Shown here: one piece after another, positions 45,074 to 56,981 of the stretch
How positions within the stretch are numbered: position 1 is the stretch's first letter
Layout of the letters: every line of letters starts with the position of its first letter
Assembly (NCBI RefSeq): GCF_014633365.1
Contig: NC_068351.1
Location: 25,888,366-25,952,365 of the forward strand
DNA length: 64,000 nucleotides
From: Diospyros lotus
Lineage: Eukaryota > Streptophyta > Magnoliopsida > Ericales > Ebenaceae
Direction of reading: 5' to 3'
The notes under the pieces: model-generated
What the model was told of the DNA's origin: nothing
Database searches by the model: none
What the model saw: the letters and a program-made list of their open reading frames with translations, nothing else
Translations under genes and position numbers: made by a program

Positions 45074-46411
45074 TGATCGGGGCTGTCGAACACCAATAGA
45101 TTAGATGAATAAGAATTTTGATTTGCAGCAAGGGTGCAACCCAAAGTCGTCTCCCAACGAACCTCTAACGGATCTGTCAAAACAAGACTAAACGGGGGGG
45201 AAAGTTTGTGATGAAAAACAGAAAACAAGATATGCAAGAACACAATGAATCAAGATGCAATCAGTTGCAAACCAACCTTCTATCCTAGTTTTCATCACCT
45301 TCTCAATAAACAATTTGTTTAGTTTTAATCCTCAAATCAGAAATCACAAAAATCCTTTAACAACCGCTAAAGATTGGAAAGAAAACCAATAAACAGATTT
45401 CAGAAACCTCTTAGTTCGATTTATCAGTTTTGATTCCCCTTATTGCACAGATTCGAGACTGATTGTTCTTGCTTCTAGTTAAAGCCTCAACCGAGCACAA
45501 AAACCTTGGATTCTCAAACAAAGACAATGCATGCATTCATCCAAACGGCATCAATACATACACAGATTTAAGAGAGAATAGAAACAAGAGAACAACAAAG
45601 TTAAAACTAAAAAATGATTTCCATTAAAACCAAAGACTCAAACTAGGAATAAGGGTGGTATTGCAACCGATTACAGAATCCTTAGCCTTCCATCTTGACA
45701 AGAACAATGGGGAGAAGGAAAGCTGGCTGCTTTTCACGCCCTTCAAAAGAATATCCTTTTAATGGCCTCTTAAGGTGCTTAAGTAGAGCTTAAGGAGGAA
45801 ACCCTAGGTTACTGCCACTTCACAGCCGATTTCGGATAGGTTAACGTGAGTTATGGGCTTCGTCCTCTTCATAATAATTGTAGATCAGGACGATTAGATA
45901 AATTTGGGCTTTTGAATCACTTGATTTGGTTATCGGACGCCCAAGATATGGCCTTTTAAAGAATCAGCATCTGTGCAGCTTTCCTAATTTGACCCAACTT
46001 CCTAGCCCCGACTTTGAAGTGCTGTTTGAAGGCCCAAACGAACTCGGATTTGGACAAACCATACCATTCAAGAAAGCCCAAGAAGTCCTCTACAGTATCT
46101 CTGAAGACATCATCTTCATTCTAGAATTTTATCTTGGCCAAAATACTGAAGGAAGTGCAGGAGGTTAAATCTGCTAAAATTGCCCTTACTTCTCTATCTC
46201 CAATTTCCAAGATATCTCATTGCCATCAAGATGTCTCATGCCCCATCTCATGCTCCCATAGCCCTAAACCTGGAAAAATAAAGTAAAATAGTGTGAAGCC
46301 CAATTCCTATAAAATAAAATAAAATAAAGTCAAGATGAATAAAATGACACAACTAATGTGAAAAAAGACTAAATATGAGGGCTAAATAATATGAAAATAT
46401 GTGCTCTATCA
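45074..46411. mobile_element. Solo LTR of a different family, nested in the left LTR
   Basis: TGATCGGGGCTGTCG to GTGCTCTATCA, TG...CA, with exact GTGTT duplications at 45069-45073 and 46412-46416. 1,338 bp. It contains AGTCGTCTCCCAACGAAC near 45146, a word common in plant LTR starts. No internal domain. The frame at 45926-46168 is not supported as a gene. The right LTR at 56517-56525 shows the empty site. Confidence 0.9.
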
Positions 46412-46867
46412 GTGTTGTGTATGTATACCCTCATGTGTAAATGTATGTGTTGTTGTAATCATCTTAGTGTGATAAATGATTGTGAGATTGTTCGTTGTAT
46501 ATGGATTAGTTGGAGAAGCCGAGTTTCGGACCGAGTAAAGATTAGCGAGGTATGTTCTCATAAATCCCCAATACTCAGTGAAGTGTTTGTTATGCTAGCT
46601 TTGTGCCTGGGTCACCTCTGGCTTGCTATGAGGTGAGCTGAAGAAAGGTGAAGCTCAATTTTGGTTTTAGGTCTCGGTTCGCTGAGTTTTTCTTATTTGA
46701 GTTGGGACCGATTCCTGAGTGGAGTGAAGGGAAGAATGAAGCCTAGTTCCCACCTAGGGCGTTTCCTGTTAAAACATAGTCCAACCCTTCAGTTGTGGTT
46801 CGTCAGGTGAGTAATTCAGTCGATTACTTACCGGTGATGCCCGTAAGTGGGAGCAGGTCATTACAGT

Positions 46868-46879
46868 TGGTATCAGAGC
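46868..46879 (+). other. Primer-binding site of the LARD-like element
   Basis: TGGTATCAGAGC begins 2 bp after the left LTR and is complementary to the 3' end of initiator-Met tRNA. Confidence 0.92.
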
Positions 46880-49800
46880 ATGGCTAGCTATACAAGTGGG
46901 GAAGGCTAGCGTGTTGGAATGTTATGTATGGTCGGTTAAGTGATTGATGTGAGTGATTGCCAGAGTTAGGAGTCAGGGATGGTCTGGCATGATTTGGATG
47001 TAAGTTAGAATGTCCTAACTGCTAAGTTGGGGTTAAGAATAGTTCGTTTATGGTCTCAAGATTTTGATGTGAGGTTGATTCGATGACCTTGAAAGTTGGA
47101 CATGTGGTCCAAGGACCCTAAGGGATTGGGTCGAGGAGTTGAGGCCTGTGATGGTTTGAATGGTGTGCTCGGATATTCCTACTCTAGTAATGAGAAAATA
47201 CCCTAGATTGAGATGATATACCCGTGTGAAGTACACGGGTCGAGCAAAGAAGAACCGGAAACCCAAGTGTGAGTGTCGATGTCAGGAAAACTTGAACATT
47301 GGAATTTGGGTGTATGGTATGTTCTAAGGATGAGAACTCCTTGAGATTGAAGTGTTAAGGCTCGTGTGGGGACACGAAGCCGAAGCATGACTAGTCTGGA
47401 AGGGGATTAGTGGAGCATCCCTATGTTAGGGATTTGCCAAGCATGTTCGAGGGAATAGAGTTGTCCCTTGGAAGTGGTGCAGTAAGGCTCGTGCGCTTAA
47501 GATAGAGTGAGCTAAAGTGGGAGTTAGCTGGGGGCTCAAGGAAATGAGTCGTCAGCAGACTATGTGGAGAGCTCTCGGTAAGGAGTAAAGTTGCCTGCAG
47601 TGAGGCTTTATAGGGAGTGTCCAAGTAATGCATATGTATGTCATAGCCAGTGAAGGCATGACGTAAGTAGAATATGGAAGGACTCTGAGGGGAGTCGGGA
47701 TGCTAGATGTGTGTGTAGCGATGTGATCGTATTGTTATGGCGATCCCGGAGGGGACGTGCCTAGGGTATGAGTGGACCCTAGTTGGTTTCATGGTGAAAC
47801 GGGATTTATCCTAAGAAAGGATAAGTGTGTGGCAAATGGACCCTAGCGGGTGTTTGTATGAGATGGAAATTCCAACTGAGTCGAGCTGGAATCCAGGGGA
47901 ATCCAGATTTGGGATAAAGGAGTTAGGCATGCGTAGATATATGTGTGGGAGCCATGGGATTAGAAGTCCTACTTGTGAAAGGCCAAGTGACCGTTCATGT
48001 GAATGATGGAAGAGGGGCCAATCAAAACTCTCATTATGACGCTTGGGGTCTAGTGGGACGCCTAAAGTCGGGAGATGAGAGGTGAATAGACCCTCATTGT
48101 GATGCTTGGGGTCGGGATGATGCCTAAGGTCACGAGATCCTTGTTGGGGAGACGAGGAGGTCACCCAATAAAGGGTATGAGCGGTGTGTGGGCCCAGGGT
48201 AGTGAACTATGGCAACAGGACATCCGTGGGCTATGCACGCGCAAGAAATGCCAACTTTGTGCGCCAAGTGGGCAGGGGCATGGTGAGTAATGTAGAGGCC
48301 CCGAATTTGAAATTCCAAGTCATAGGAGCCTGGGCGAGGCGTGTTGGAAGGCCAAACTGGGCATCGTGACCGAATGCATACGTGGGTGTGCAAGGAGAGA
48401 CGGGAGGTCTCGATTTACCTGGAGGGTAATGGTAGGTACTCTATGGTTATGGGTGCTGGAGCTTGAGATAGGCTCAGCATGTTGGTTGTGGATTGAGAGA
48501 TCATTGATAGTCAAGCTCTAGGATGAGCTAGGTGGTGAAATGAATCATGATGGATTTGGATCCATTGTCAGGGAAAGTTGGAGCTTTCAAATGTTAAATG
48601 AGAGCCATGAGGTATGATCTTGTGAGGTAAGATCATGAGGCCTCAGGATGTGAAGTGGTTTGAGAGTCTTTAAGCGGTAAGAGATGTAGAGTCTTGAGGA
48701 GCATGGCTTATGGTATGAGCTTGAGGTTATCAAGGCAAGGATAACCAAGTAAGATGGCTTTGGTAAGATGGTGGTGGAACCATCGTAGCTCGGGAAGGCT
48801 TTAAGTAGCTTTGATGCCACGGGTGCACGGCTTGATGTGACGGATCTGATGCTATGGACCATGTGGTAGAGGACTAATGAGTTGGCTCATGTTGAGGGCA
48901 AGTGGCCCATGGGCCTGAGCAATTTAGTGAACTGCATGTGACGATCAGATGCCAAAAATCTGGAGCAGCACGTTAAGAGATTTGGTTAGATGAGATCGAT
49001 AATCTCATGCAAGGGATAGGATATCTAGGGTAGTCCTAAGGGAAGAATCGTGGAACGCGATAATGATTCGATAGATTAGTAGCCGAGTAGGAAGCTTGGT
49101 GGGGTGATGCGACGGGTGCAAAGCAAATCAGTGTTGGACCTGAGCCATGCTATTGGGAACTGTTGTTGGGCCAGTGTATGGGAGTGACACGGTAATGATG
49201 ACCAGGTGTTGGCTTGCCTAAAGCACAGGGTAACATAGTGATTATGCAGATAATCAGGGGCCAAAGAGTTGTGAGATGCACGTTAAGGGTGATGAAACGT
49301 GTGGTCAGTTCCATAACTTAACTGCGAGTAACAAGTGGTGTTGAGGCGTTTTAACGAATGTTCAGGTGTTGTAGCATGTCGAGATGTTTGAGAAAGAAAC
49401 CCGTGGAAAAGAAATAGGTCTAATGTGGGAATAACGCTACAGTTGATGCCTACCGGTGACTGATCTAATGCTAGGAATCACTGGATATAGACGGTTAGTT
49501 CACAGAAGGGACTACAGCCCTCTATGTGGAGTAACTAGTCTGTGGTGGAGACGATTAGACGCCAAAGACCTGGGGTATGCTGTAGGTTATGTTTGGACCA
49601 GATCTAAAATTCCGTGAGGGTTGAAAAATCATGGTAGTGCCTTTTGTTGTCTTGGTAGCAGGAAGATTTGCGAATCGATTGGGTAATATCTTGTGGCATG
49701 ATAACAAGGTGCTTGGCTATGCTCCTTGCTAAGGGATGCTAACACAGTTGTGGTTAAATTGATCGCAGTTGATCGGGTAAATTGAGATGATGGACCCTGT

Positions 49801-52800
49801 GTGACCTTGCGGTGATGCAAGAAGATGGGTCAATTGGTGGAGTCAGTAAATGGCTCCAGAATGTTACATAAGTGCCGTGAAGGGCGAGACTTACGAGTTG
49901 GAAGCCAACCATGAGATGGGATTATTGAAGCATGCAAAAGTTTCAAGTAAGAGGATCTCTAATCCTGTGATGTGAGTTGTGGTAGGCTGAACCCGTGGCT
50001 AAGGCACAATTTGAAATCCGTGAAGGCTCGCAATTGCACAGTCTAGTGTTAGTCCTGATGTGTCAATGTGAAAATGAGGAAGTATCCTCATGTAACACTG
50101 GATTGATTTCCAGTTGATGACACATGATCAGTTGCCAGGTGGTAGCACCTAATGGCAATGGTGAGAGCGTGAGGCTCGAAGACTGTTATGTAAAGCCTTG
50201 TTGATTGACCGTGTACATAAAAGTTCAACGGGTCCTCGTGGCTAGACCAGACAAATTTTGAGAAAAAGATCTAAGAGGATAAAAGATAGTTGGTCAAGGC
50301 AAAGTTGTGCCACTTGAAGGAGTGCTATTCCGTAGTGGGAGTTATAGATGATAGTGTTGAAATGTAGCCTGGGTAGAACTTGAGATGTTCTTCCAAGAAA
50401 AGTTGGGCATGGGGTAACAACACGGGATAAACTTCCTAAGGTGTTACAACTCTATCAGGAGGGATCACCCGGGGAAAGCCAGCGTAATGGCGAGTGCCTG
50501 AGTAGGAAGATGAGTCCTACAGCATTGAGTGGAAGTGTGGATTCCACAGAAGTAGCATGGGTGATTTCCAGTGGGTGGAGTTTAATCCGAAGTCATAGTC
50601 GATGATTTCAAGGGTAGTGCCTAGAGGAAAGATGTGTTGGTGGTGAGAGGGGCGATCCGGCTAGAGCTAATCGAGTTGGCTATAGGAAAGTTAAGGGCGA
50701 ATTTAAGATGTCGCCAGTGGGTGACAAGAGCTCGAGGAAGAGCTCGTGGGACGAGATTAGTTCCCAAGAATGGTGTTTAGGTGATGAAATCACCTAATAG
50801 CTGTGAGTGATACAGCTAAAGGGATGCCTTGAAGTGTGGGCAATTGATGAGATTTAACCTCGTGGTTAGGGGTTAATGGGTGTGAAAGAAAGCAACTAGT
50901 GGAGCCGATTGGTGACCGGCTGGGGGTAGCCAGTGGCGATCGAAGGCGCCGTCTGGTGATAGCAGCAATGGCGAGCAGCCGCTGGCCATGGTTGTTCAAT
51001 GTCGTGGGAGTAGTCGATTAGTGGCGTAGGTGGCTCCGGAGTCGTGGTTGCAGCTGGATGTGGTGCCAAGTGGTGACAGGAGGTTGTCCTAGCTGATGAT
51101 GGTGGCATTAGAGCCAATGTGGTTGCTCACCGAGTGATGTGAGCTGATTGAAGCAAAAGTTATAGAAGTCCGGGAGAAACCAGAGTCTCTCAGGGAATTA
51201 GCTAGTCACTATAAGTATAGCAAAGTGATATGAGGAAGGCGGCTTAAGAGTGGGGTCGTGCTGGTTGCGTTGACCAGTGAGATTCATGGAGCAGCGAGTC
51301 TTTTAAGATGGCATGGTGGTGTCATTGTCACTGTCAGGGAAAAGATGTTGTCAGAAAGGTCAAAGGTAACCATGGTGCATGGTAGGACCTCAAAGCCAGG
51401 TATGAGTGACCATGAAGGTTGGTGTCTGTGAAATTTGAGATGTAACGACTGTGAGGGGGGGCGATTTCGTTGCTGTCATGGTGTTGTCCTTGTCGAGGAG
51501 GACAAGGGGAACCATTAGGTATGGTTTAAGTCATGTGTCTATTGCGGATTGAGAATGAACCTGATTTTGGATGGCTGGAAGTTTCATGCCTCTAGAGTAA
51601 GAGGCTCTGTTGAGAAATGGTGAGATTTGAAAAGTCCAAATCAAATTGAAACTGGGCGAGTAAATTTGGCTAGAAGACCGCTACAAGAGTGGGGCGTGTA
51701 ACCATGTTAGCTTGTTGTGGTGTGGACCAAAGGCACGAGTCATCCTACAGGTGCGACGCAATAGGTGATTGTGCAGATGGTAATAAGTTAATCACTTGTG
51801 CCACGCACTGTGGGTGATGACAAGGGCCAATTAATGGTTTCGTGGTCTTAAGCGCAATGGTAGGATCCTTGACTCGTGGTAGAGTTTAATAGCCAAGGTA
51901 AGGCCTAGCATGGGACATGATTGTGAAAGCTGAAATTAGGTGAAGAGGCTGCTTAGTGAAGAGTTCCCTAGTATGGGTATGGGACCCCTACTAGCGTGCA
52001 ATATTGGCCAAAAAGGAAGGCCTAAGTATCTCTGTGTGCTTATGCGACAAACTCCTAGTTGGGAGAAGGTTGTGGCCCGAGCATGGTTAAGCTCGAGGTG
52101 AGGTTGTAATGGTGCGTGCATTGCCAACCTCGAGGTGGACTAGGGTAGTGCACATATGATTGAAATGTGAAATCGCCTAGCATGGTGCTGAGTATATCGA
52201 TTATGCATAATCGTATTAATAAATGAGGGTTGGCTGGTCAAGGTAGTAGACCATGTATGAAATGGTCGAAGTTGGCTGGGTGGGCCAAATGGTTGCTTCC
52301 CATGTAGTGCTAGTATGGTTAGTTGATCGGTAATGAGAAGTTACCATGAGGATCGACTCAAGCTAAGCATGTGTGTGATAAATGGCGGTATACCATGGTG
52401 GAATAGGTGGCAGCATATCTTGTGGGCACTAGAAGAGACATTGCGGCTAATGATCAGTGCTAAGACTTTGCTGGTTGGACTAGCATAAAATCGTGGCCAT
52501 GTGTGATTGGCAGTGGAAAACGTTGTCGTGTGTGATCGGCGTAAAATCGTGATAAACTGATCAGTGATGCAATGTTATTGAAGGTTTGTTCAATCGATGG
52601 GAAAATAGGAAGTGGACTGCAAAGTGATGCTTCAAAGCAGGGAAATCCATTCGGAGATGGGTATCATTGCAGTAAGCATGACCAGCGACCAGTTGTGCAG
52701 TTTGGCAAGAGGCTAAAGTGGTATTCGATTGGGGGAATGTCCTCAAGAGGTGGAGGACCAAAAGCCTAAGCGAAGCCTCGAGGTGGGTATAACCTGAGGT

Positions 52801-52920
52801 AAATGTGAGAAATGGATAGGCTATGAAATTCTCGAGCACGAGAATTTGGTGAATAACCCGAGAATGTGATTGTTTTGGGTAGGAAAGTATGGTAAAGTGA
52901 ATTTCGAGGACGAAATTCTT
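46880..52920 (+). other. Non-coding interior of the LARD-like element
   Basis: About 6 kb without a credible frame on either strand; no gag, protease, RT, RNase H or integrase motif was found. The plus strand is visibly richer in G than C, with many GTGG, TGAG and GGTGG words throughout. Bases 50880-51120 resemble the LTR's GC-rich block (GTGGCGATCG, GCAGCGGCG-like). The minus-strand short frames (for example 47811-48164) are by-products of this bias. It ends in the pol-end remnant and purine tract. Confidence 0.8.
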
Positions 52921-52934
52921 TAAGGGGGGTGGAA
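52921..52934 (+). other. Polypurine tract of the LARD-like element
   Basis: AAGGGGGGTGGAA directly precedes the right LTR start TGTAATACC. Confidence 0.88.
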
Positions 52935-53899
52935 TGTAATACCTGATATTACATGGAATTGAAAATAAACAAATTTTGATTATTTTGAAAGGATCTCGGG
53001 TGGTCCGAGAAGCCCAAGAGTTGGTTTCGAGAAATTAATTAAAAAAATTGCCGAATTAGCGGTAGGGAGTGCCTTGGGATTTGGATGTCCAGGGAAGAGG
53101 ACATGAGGCTAGTGAGCGTCTCGAGGCAAGGCTAATGACGCTAGAAGTAGTCCGATCGGGAATAATTTTTGGAATAATTTTAGTACAAGCCCGAATGGGT
53201 GCCAGTCCCGAATGGTTGCAAGGGACATTTGGGAAGCTGAGGGGACCCTAGGGGTGGTCTGGTTTTGTGAGTAAGGCAACCCTGAAGCGCTTTTGGGTCG
53301 AATAGAGGTCCCACGCAGGCGCAGGGACGAAATTGATATTCCCGAGTAAGTGTCGGTAATTAATTTTTGAGAAATTCAAGAATCTAAGTGGCTTGAGGGT
53401 AATTTATTTAGATCTTGGAGGGCCCAAATGACATTATTAAAATTCCTAAGTGGAATTAAGGGGATTCTTAGTGAGATTATGAAAAAAAGGGGTTAATATG
53501 TAATTTAATATATATATATATATATGTATATATGTATATATGGTTGTGGCGTGAAAAGAAGCTTCAAGGAAGCTTCCTATGTATTTGTCTCTGCCACTTG
53601 AAATGGCCGAATGGAGTAGAGCCGAGAGTAGGGGAGAGAGAGGGAGAGATGGCCGGCTTGAAGCGGCGGCGTCGATGGAGGCAATAGCGGGCAGAGCTGG
53701 GCGGCTAAGGCGTTGCAGAGGCCATGGAAGCCGGTTGCAGTGGTTGGCGAAGTAGCCGTGGTGGCCACGGTGACCAGTGGTGGTGGGCGTAACCGGCGAA
53801 GGCGAAGGTTGCAACGGAGGCTGGTTTGGCCATAGCAGTGATGGCAGCGCACAGGCTGCGCGCGGGAGGCCGGTTATGGTTGCTCGCGGTGGAAGTGTT

Positions 53900-55391
53900 T
53901 GTTGGAAATGTATGCCCTAAAGACACGTTTTGTTTAATTTATGGTAATGATGTTTCTTTTAGTCAGTTTATGGCACATATATTATTTGCATTTAATTGTT
54001 GGGAAAGTGTCCATGCTATTAAGTAAGTGATTCATGTGATGGGTCGTTCTTCACAGTTAGGCATGAATCATGGGTACTTAATAAGCAAGAAAATATTACT
54101 CTTGATCTTTTGATAGAACTGGGCATTCTATCATGATAAGATCATTGTGCAATAGATTCTAATGGAGGATGGCTTGCCTTAGCCAGTAAACAGTCCGTTT
54201 ACTCTAATTGTACAAGCGCATTTGGAATGCGTAGAGTGGACCTGTGATAGAAGCTAATGACAAAGTACTAATTATCATGGAGCTAGTCTATAACTGCTAC
54301 TACGTGGACGAGTACTCTAATACTGAAGTATTAGTTGGTGGTCTAGTAAACCTAGAGCTATATTCTTAGATTCACTGTAGGTGAGGTCTATCAAAGATCA
54401 ATAACCTTTTGAGTTGGGAGTATGGTTTCTAATTAGCTAAGACAGACTAATTCAAGATAGTTTTTGTGATTCACCCCCTTGTGATTATACAAGAATAATC
54501 AAATAATCCAGGGCCCTGGGAACGTGACTTAAGAGTGTGTGCTTCTGGGTAGCTCCCAATGATAAGCAAGTACATTCGAGTAGTCACGGATTATTGGACT
54601 AGTGATCTAAGGATGGTAGAAATCATTTAGAGAGGTGTTAGTACATTATTCCTTTCTAAATGATGGGTTTTACGCAGAGGGGTATTTTCGTCATTACACT
54701 AGTAGGTCAAAGACATGGCATATGCAAAATTATTCGTGGGGTCAGTGTTACCATATGGTGATAGTTGGAACACTTAGAATGACAAAATATAGCTACTAGG
54801 TAGCAGGGATATTTTGGTCATTTTAGTAGCCGTGAATAATTTGTCTTTTGGTCCCCGGGGTAGCTCGATATAACTCATGTATTATTTAATACATTTGGCT
54901 TGTTGGATGAATTACATTGAGAGAGAATTATTTTATTCAGAATGGTCCATAATTAATTGGGCTAGAATAAAATAATAGTTCATTAGTTTTTTAATTAATT
55001 AATTGGGCTAACCCAATTAGAAAATTAATTAAATGAACTTGGCCCACTAGGGTTTTTAACCCTAGGGTTCTCCCTATATATATTCTCTCCTTGGTTGTTT
55101 TTCATCTAAGTTTTTTTTTACTCTTCTTCACCAAAAGAGAGGCCACGAGTTTGAGTCATACCTCTGGAAGATCAAGAGAACGTTCAAGTTCTGATGCGAA
55201 GGAGCCGAAGGATTGCAGGACAGCCGTCATCTCCACCACGAGAAGAAGCTCCCGCCCATCTTCCTCCTATCGTTTCATTCCGTCCGGTAATCCGAAGGAA
55301 AAGTAAGTTTCCTAGATTCTAATCAATACGAGGAAAGTTTTATTTAAAAACACTTCCGTTGCATGCTATGTATCCTTGTGATGATCCTTCA
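53900..55391 (+). mobile_element. Solo LTR, family S, copy C
   Basis: TGTTGGAAATGTATGCCC to GATGATCCTTCA. Flanks are GTGTT (53895-53899) and GTGTC (55392-55396), one change apart. The left LTR shows the empty site as GGAAGTGCCGAGG near 43790. 1,492 bp. The Site II/telo-box block lies at about 55002-55082. Confidence 0.92.
55002..55082 (+). promoter_or_regulatory. Site II / telo-box / TATA promoter block in copy C
   Basis: ATTGGGCTAACCCAAT (about 55003-55018), GGCCCA (55041-55046), TAGGGTTTTTAACCCTAGGG (55048-55067) and TATATATA (about 55075-55082). Confidence 0.7.
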
Positions 55392-55498
55392 GTGTCGAGG
55401 GCCGGCGATGGTGCGTCGACTAACGGCGAATCGAGCTGGAGCATCGATGGCTGGCGGAGGGCGAGCAGTAGTCGAACGCGCAGGCGTCGTGCGCCCAC

Positions 55499-55556
55499 GC
55501 GAAGAAGAAGAAGAAGAAGAAGAAGAAGAAGAAGAAGAAGAAGAAGAAGATTGAGG
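55499..55556 (+). repeat. GAA microsatellite expanded in the right LTR
   Basis: About 17 GAA units, against about 5 at the matching place in the left LTR (43899-43917). The Arg/Glu- and Leu-rich frames over it are artefacts. Confidence 0.85.
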
Positions 55557-56377
55557 AAGAAGAAGAGGAGCAAGTCGCGCACGGGAAAGGGAGAAGAAGA
55601 AAGGGAGGAAAAAGAAAAAGAAAAGAAAATAAAAGAAAGGGAAATAAAGGAGAAAAAAATAAGGAAAAATAACAAAAAATTCCAGAAAAATTAGGGAAAG
55701 TTCTGGAAATTAATTTGGGGCCCGAGGAGCGTGCTCGAGGCCGAGAATGAGATTTGGACGCAAGATTTGTAGCCAAGGAGGCAACGCTGGGTGAGCATTT
55801 TCCGATGTCTTCTCCAGAATTAATCGAGGTAAATTGAGTTAATCTTTTCCTAGTTGTGTTCATTAAATGAGATAATAAATTGTGTAGTATTGGTTGGATT
55901 GAACCCTCGGGTGGGGTTGATTGGAAGTTGTTGTCGGTTGAGTTTTGCGATGTGTGGCGAAGTTGAGGGCATTGGTTTAATGCCAGATGCTAATGGAGTT
56001 AGGTTTTGTGTGTTTGCCTCTAGGTTCGACCGGGAAGGCCGTGATCCTAGAGGAACTTGAGGTACAGGCTGAAATTCGTGTCGAGGCAGAGATGAGGCTT
56101 CGAGCCAGGTAAGGGATGGCCCCATGTGGAGGTGGCCTTGCAAGTGGGTAAATATGTTTGATAATATTTTTATGTTGCATTGCATGTAGTGGTTAACACT
56201 TGCGTGATGCAAGATCTAGTGGACTTGTGGCCATATAGAGGACTAGTGTTGTGAGGGCTGATAGGTTAATGCCTCAAATCTTGGAGGGTTGTGAGGATGA
56301 GTGGGCTTAGCCTCATTTGCATGCATTGGCATACATAAACATAGTTATATTCATATTTACATGCATTGCACCCTTAC

Positions 56378-56411
56378 TGAGTCTTTGTGACTCATGAGGT
56401 TTCACCTCATG
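56378..56411 (+). other. Paired hairpins in the right LTR
   Basis: Same as 44923-44956: TGAGTC-TTTGT-GACTCA, then CATGAGGT-TTC-ACCTCATG. Confidence 0.75.
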
Positions 56412-56981
56412 TGTAGATGTTGCAAGTCCAGATGCAAGCAGGGATGGCGCTAGGAGGCTATTGTGGCAACTAGTGGTGTTGCCCGAGTGGTGTATTTTAT
56501 TATCTCTAGTATGTAGCCATATAGTGTTGTGTATGTATACCCTCGTGAGTAACTCTATGTGTTGTTGTAATCATCTTAGTGTGACAAATGATTGTGAGAT
56601 TGTTCGTTGTATATGGCTTAGTTGGAGAAGCCAAGTTTCAGACCGAGTAAAGATCAGCGAGGTATGTTCTCATAAATCCCCAATACTCGGCGAAGTGTTT
56701 GTTATGCTAGCTTTGTTCCTGGGTCACCTCTGGCTTGCTATGAGGTGAGCTGAAGAGAGGTGAAGCTCACTTGGGTTTTGGGTCTCGGTCCGCTGAGTTT
56801 TTCTTGTTTGAGTTGGGACCGATTCCTGAGTGGAGCGAAGGGAATGATGAAGCCTAGTTCCCACCTAGGGCGTTTCCTGTTGAAACATAGTCCAACCCTT
56901 CAGTTGTGGTTCATTAGGTGAGTAATCCGGTCGATTACTTACAGGTGGCGCCCGTAAGTGGGAGCAGGTCGTTACATATCT

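Larger units (their letters stand above)
42805..46865 (+). repeat. LARD-like element, left LTR
   Basis: 4,061 bp, containing a nested solo LTR (45074-46411 plus 5 bp) and a 188-bp tandem duplication absent from the right LTR. Without these it is about 2.53 kb. The purine-rich leader lies at 43898-44035 and the shared hairpins at 44923-44956. Confidence 0.92.
42805..56976 (+). mobile_element. Non-coding Gypsy element (LARD-like), with two nested solo LTRs
   Basis: Both LTRs start TGTAATACC and end TTACA. An exact TATCT duplication flanks the element (42800-42804 and 56977-56981). Just inside the left LTR is TGGTATCAGAGC, the initiator-Met primer site; just before the right LTR is a purine tract. 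The ~6-kb interior has no gag-pol. A conserved 3' remnant, GAATTTCGAGGACGAAATTC (52900-52919), is the sequence that encodes the last residues of pol in Tekay/Del chromoviruses. The element is therefore a non-autonomous derivative that relied on a relative. Total footprint is 14,172 bp, about 11.3 kb without nested inserts. Confidence 0.92.
52935..56976 (+). repeat. LARD-like element, right LTR
   Basis: 4,042 bp including solo LTR copy C (53900-55391 plus 5 bp); about 2.55 kb without it. Against the left LTR, the first ~430 bp show about 40 or more differences by eye, nearly all transitions. The following ~130 bp, without CG, are identical. An extra CAAGGAAGCTT-type insertion lies near 53563. 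The purine tract is expanded at 55499. Confidence 0.92.

Noticed and set aside
46868..46879. Possible tRNA gene near TGGTATCAGAGC
   Set aside because: Only the 3'-end complement is present, at the LTR edge; it is a primer-binding site, not a tRNA gene.
47811..50999. Several minus-strand frames of 60-120 codons in the LARD interior
   Set aside because: Start/stop spacing is as expected by chance in C-rich reading; no motif, and no frame is extended.
53895..53899. GTGTT shared by copy C and the solo LTR at 45074 as evidence of one event
   Set aside because: They lie at different LTR positions with different elements; the shared word is a coincidence.
55340..55863. Poly-Leu, poly-Phe and poly-Arg frames
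   Set aside because: All are translations of the GAA microsatellite in the LTR.
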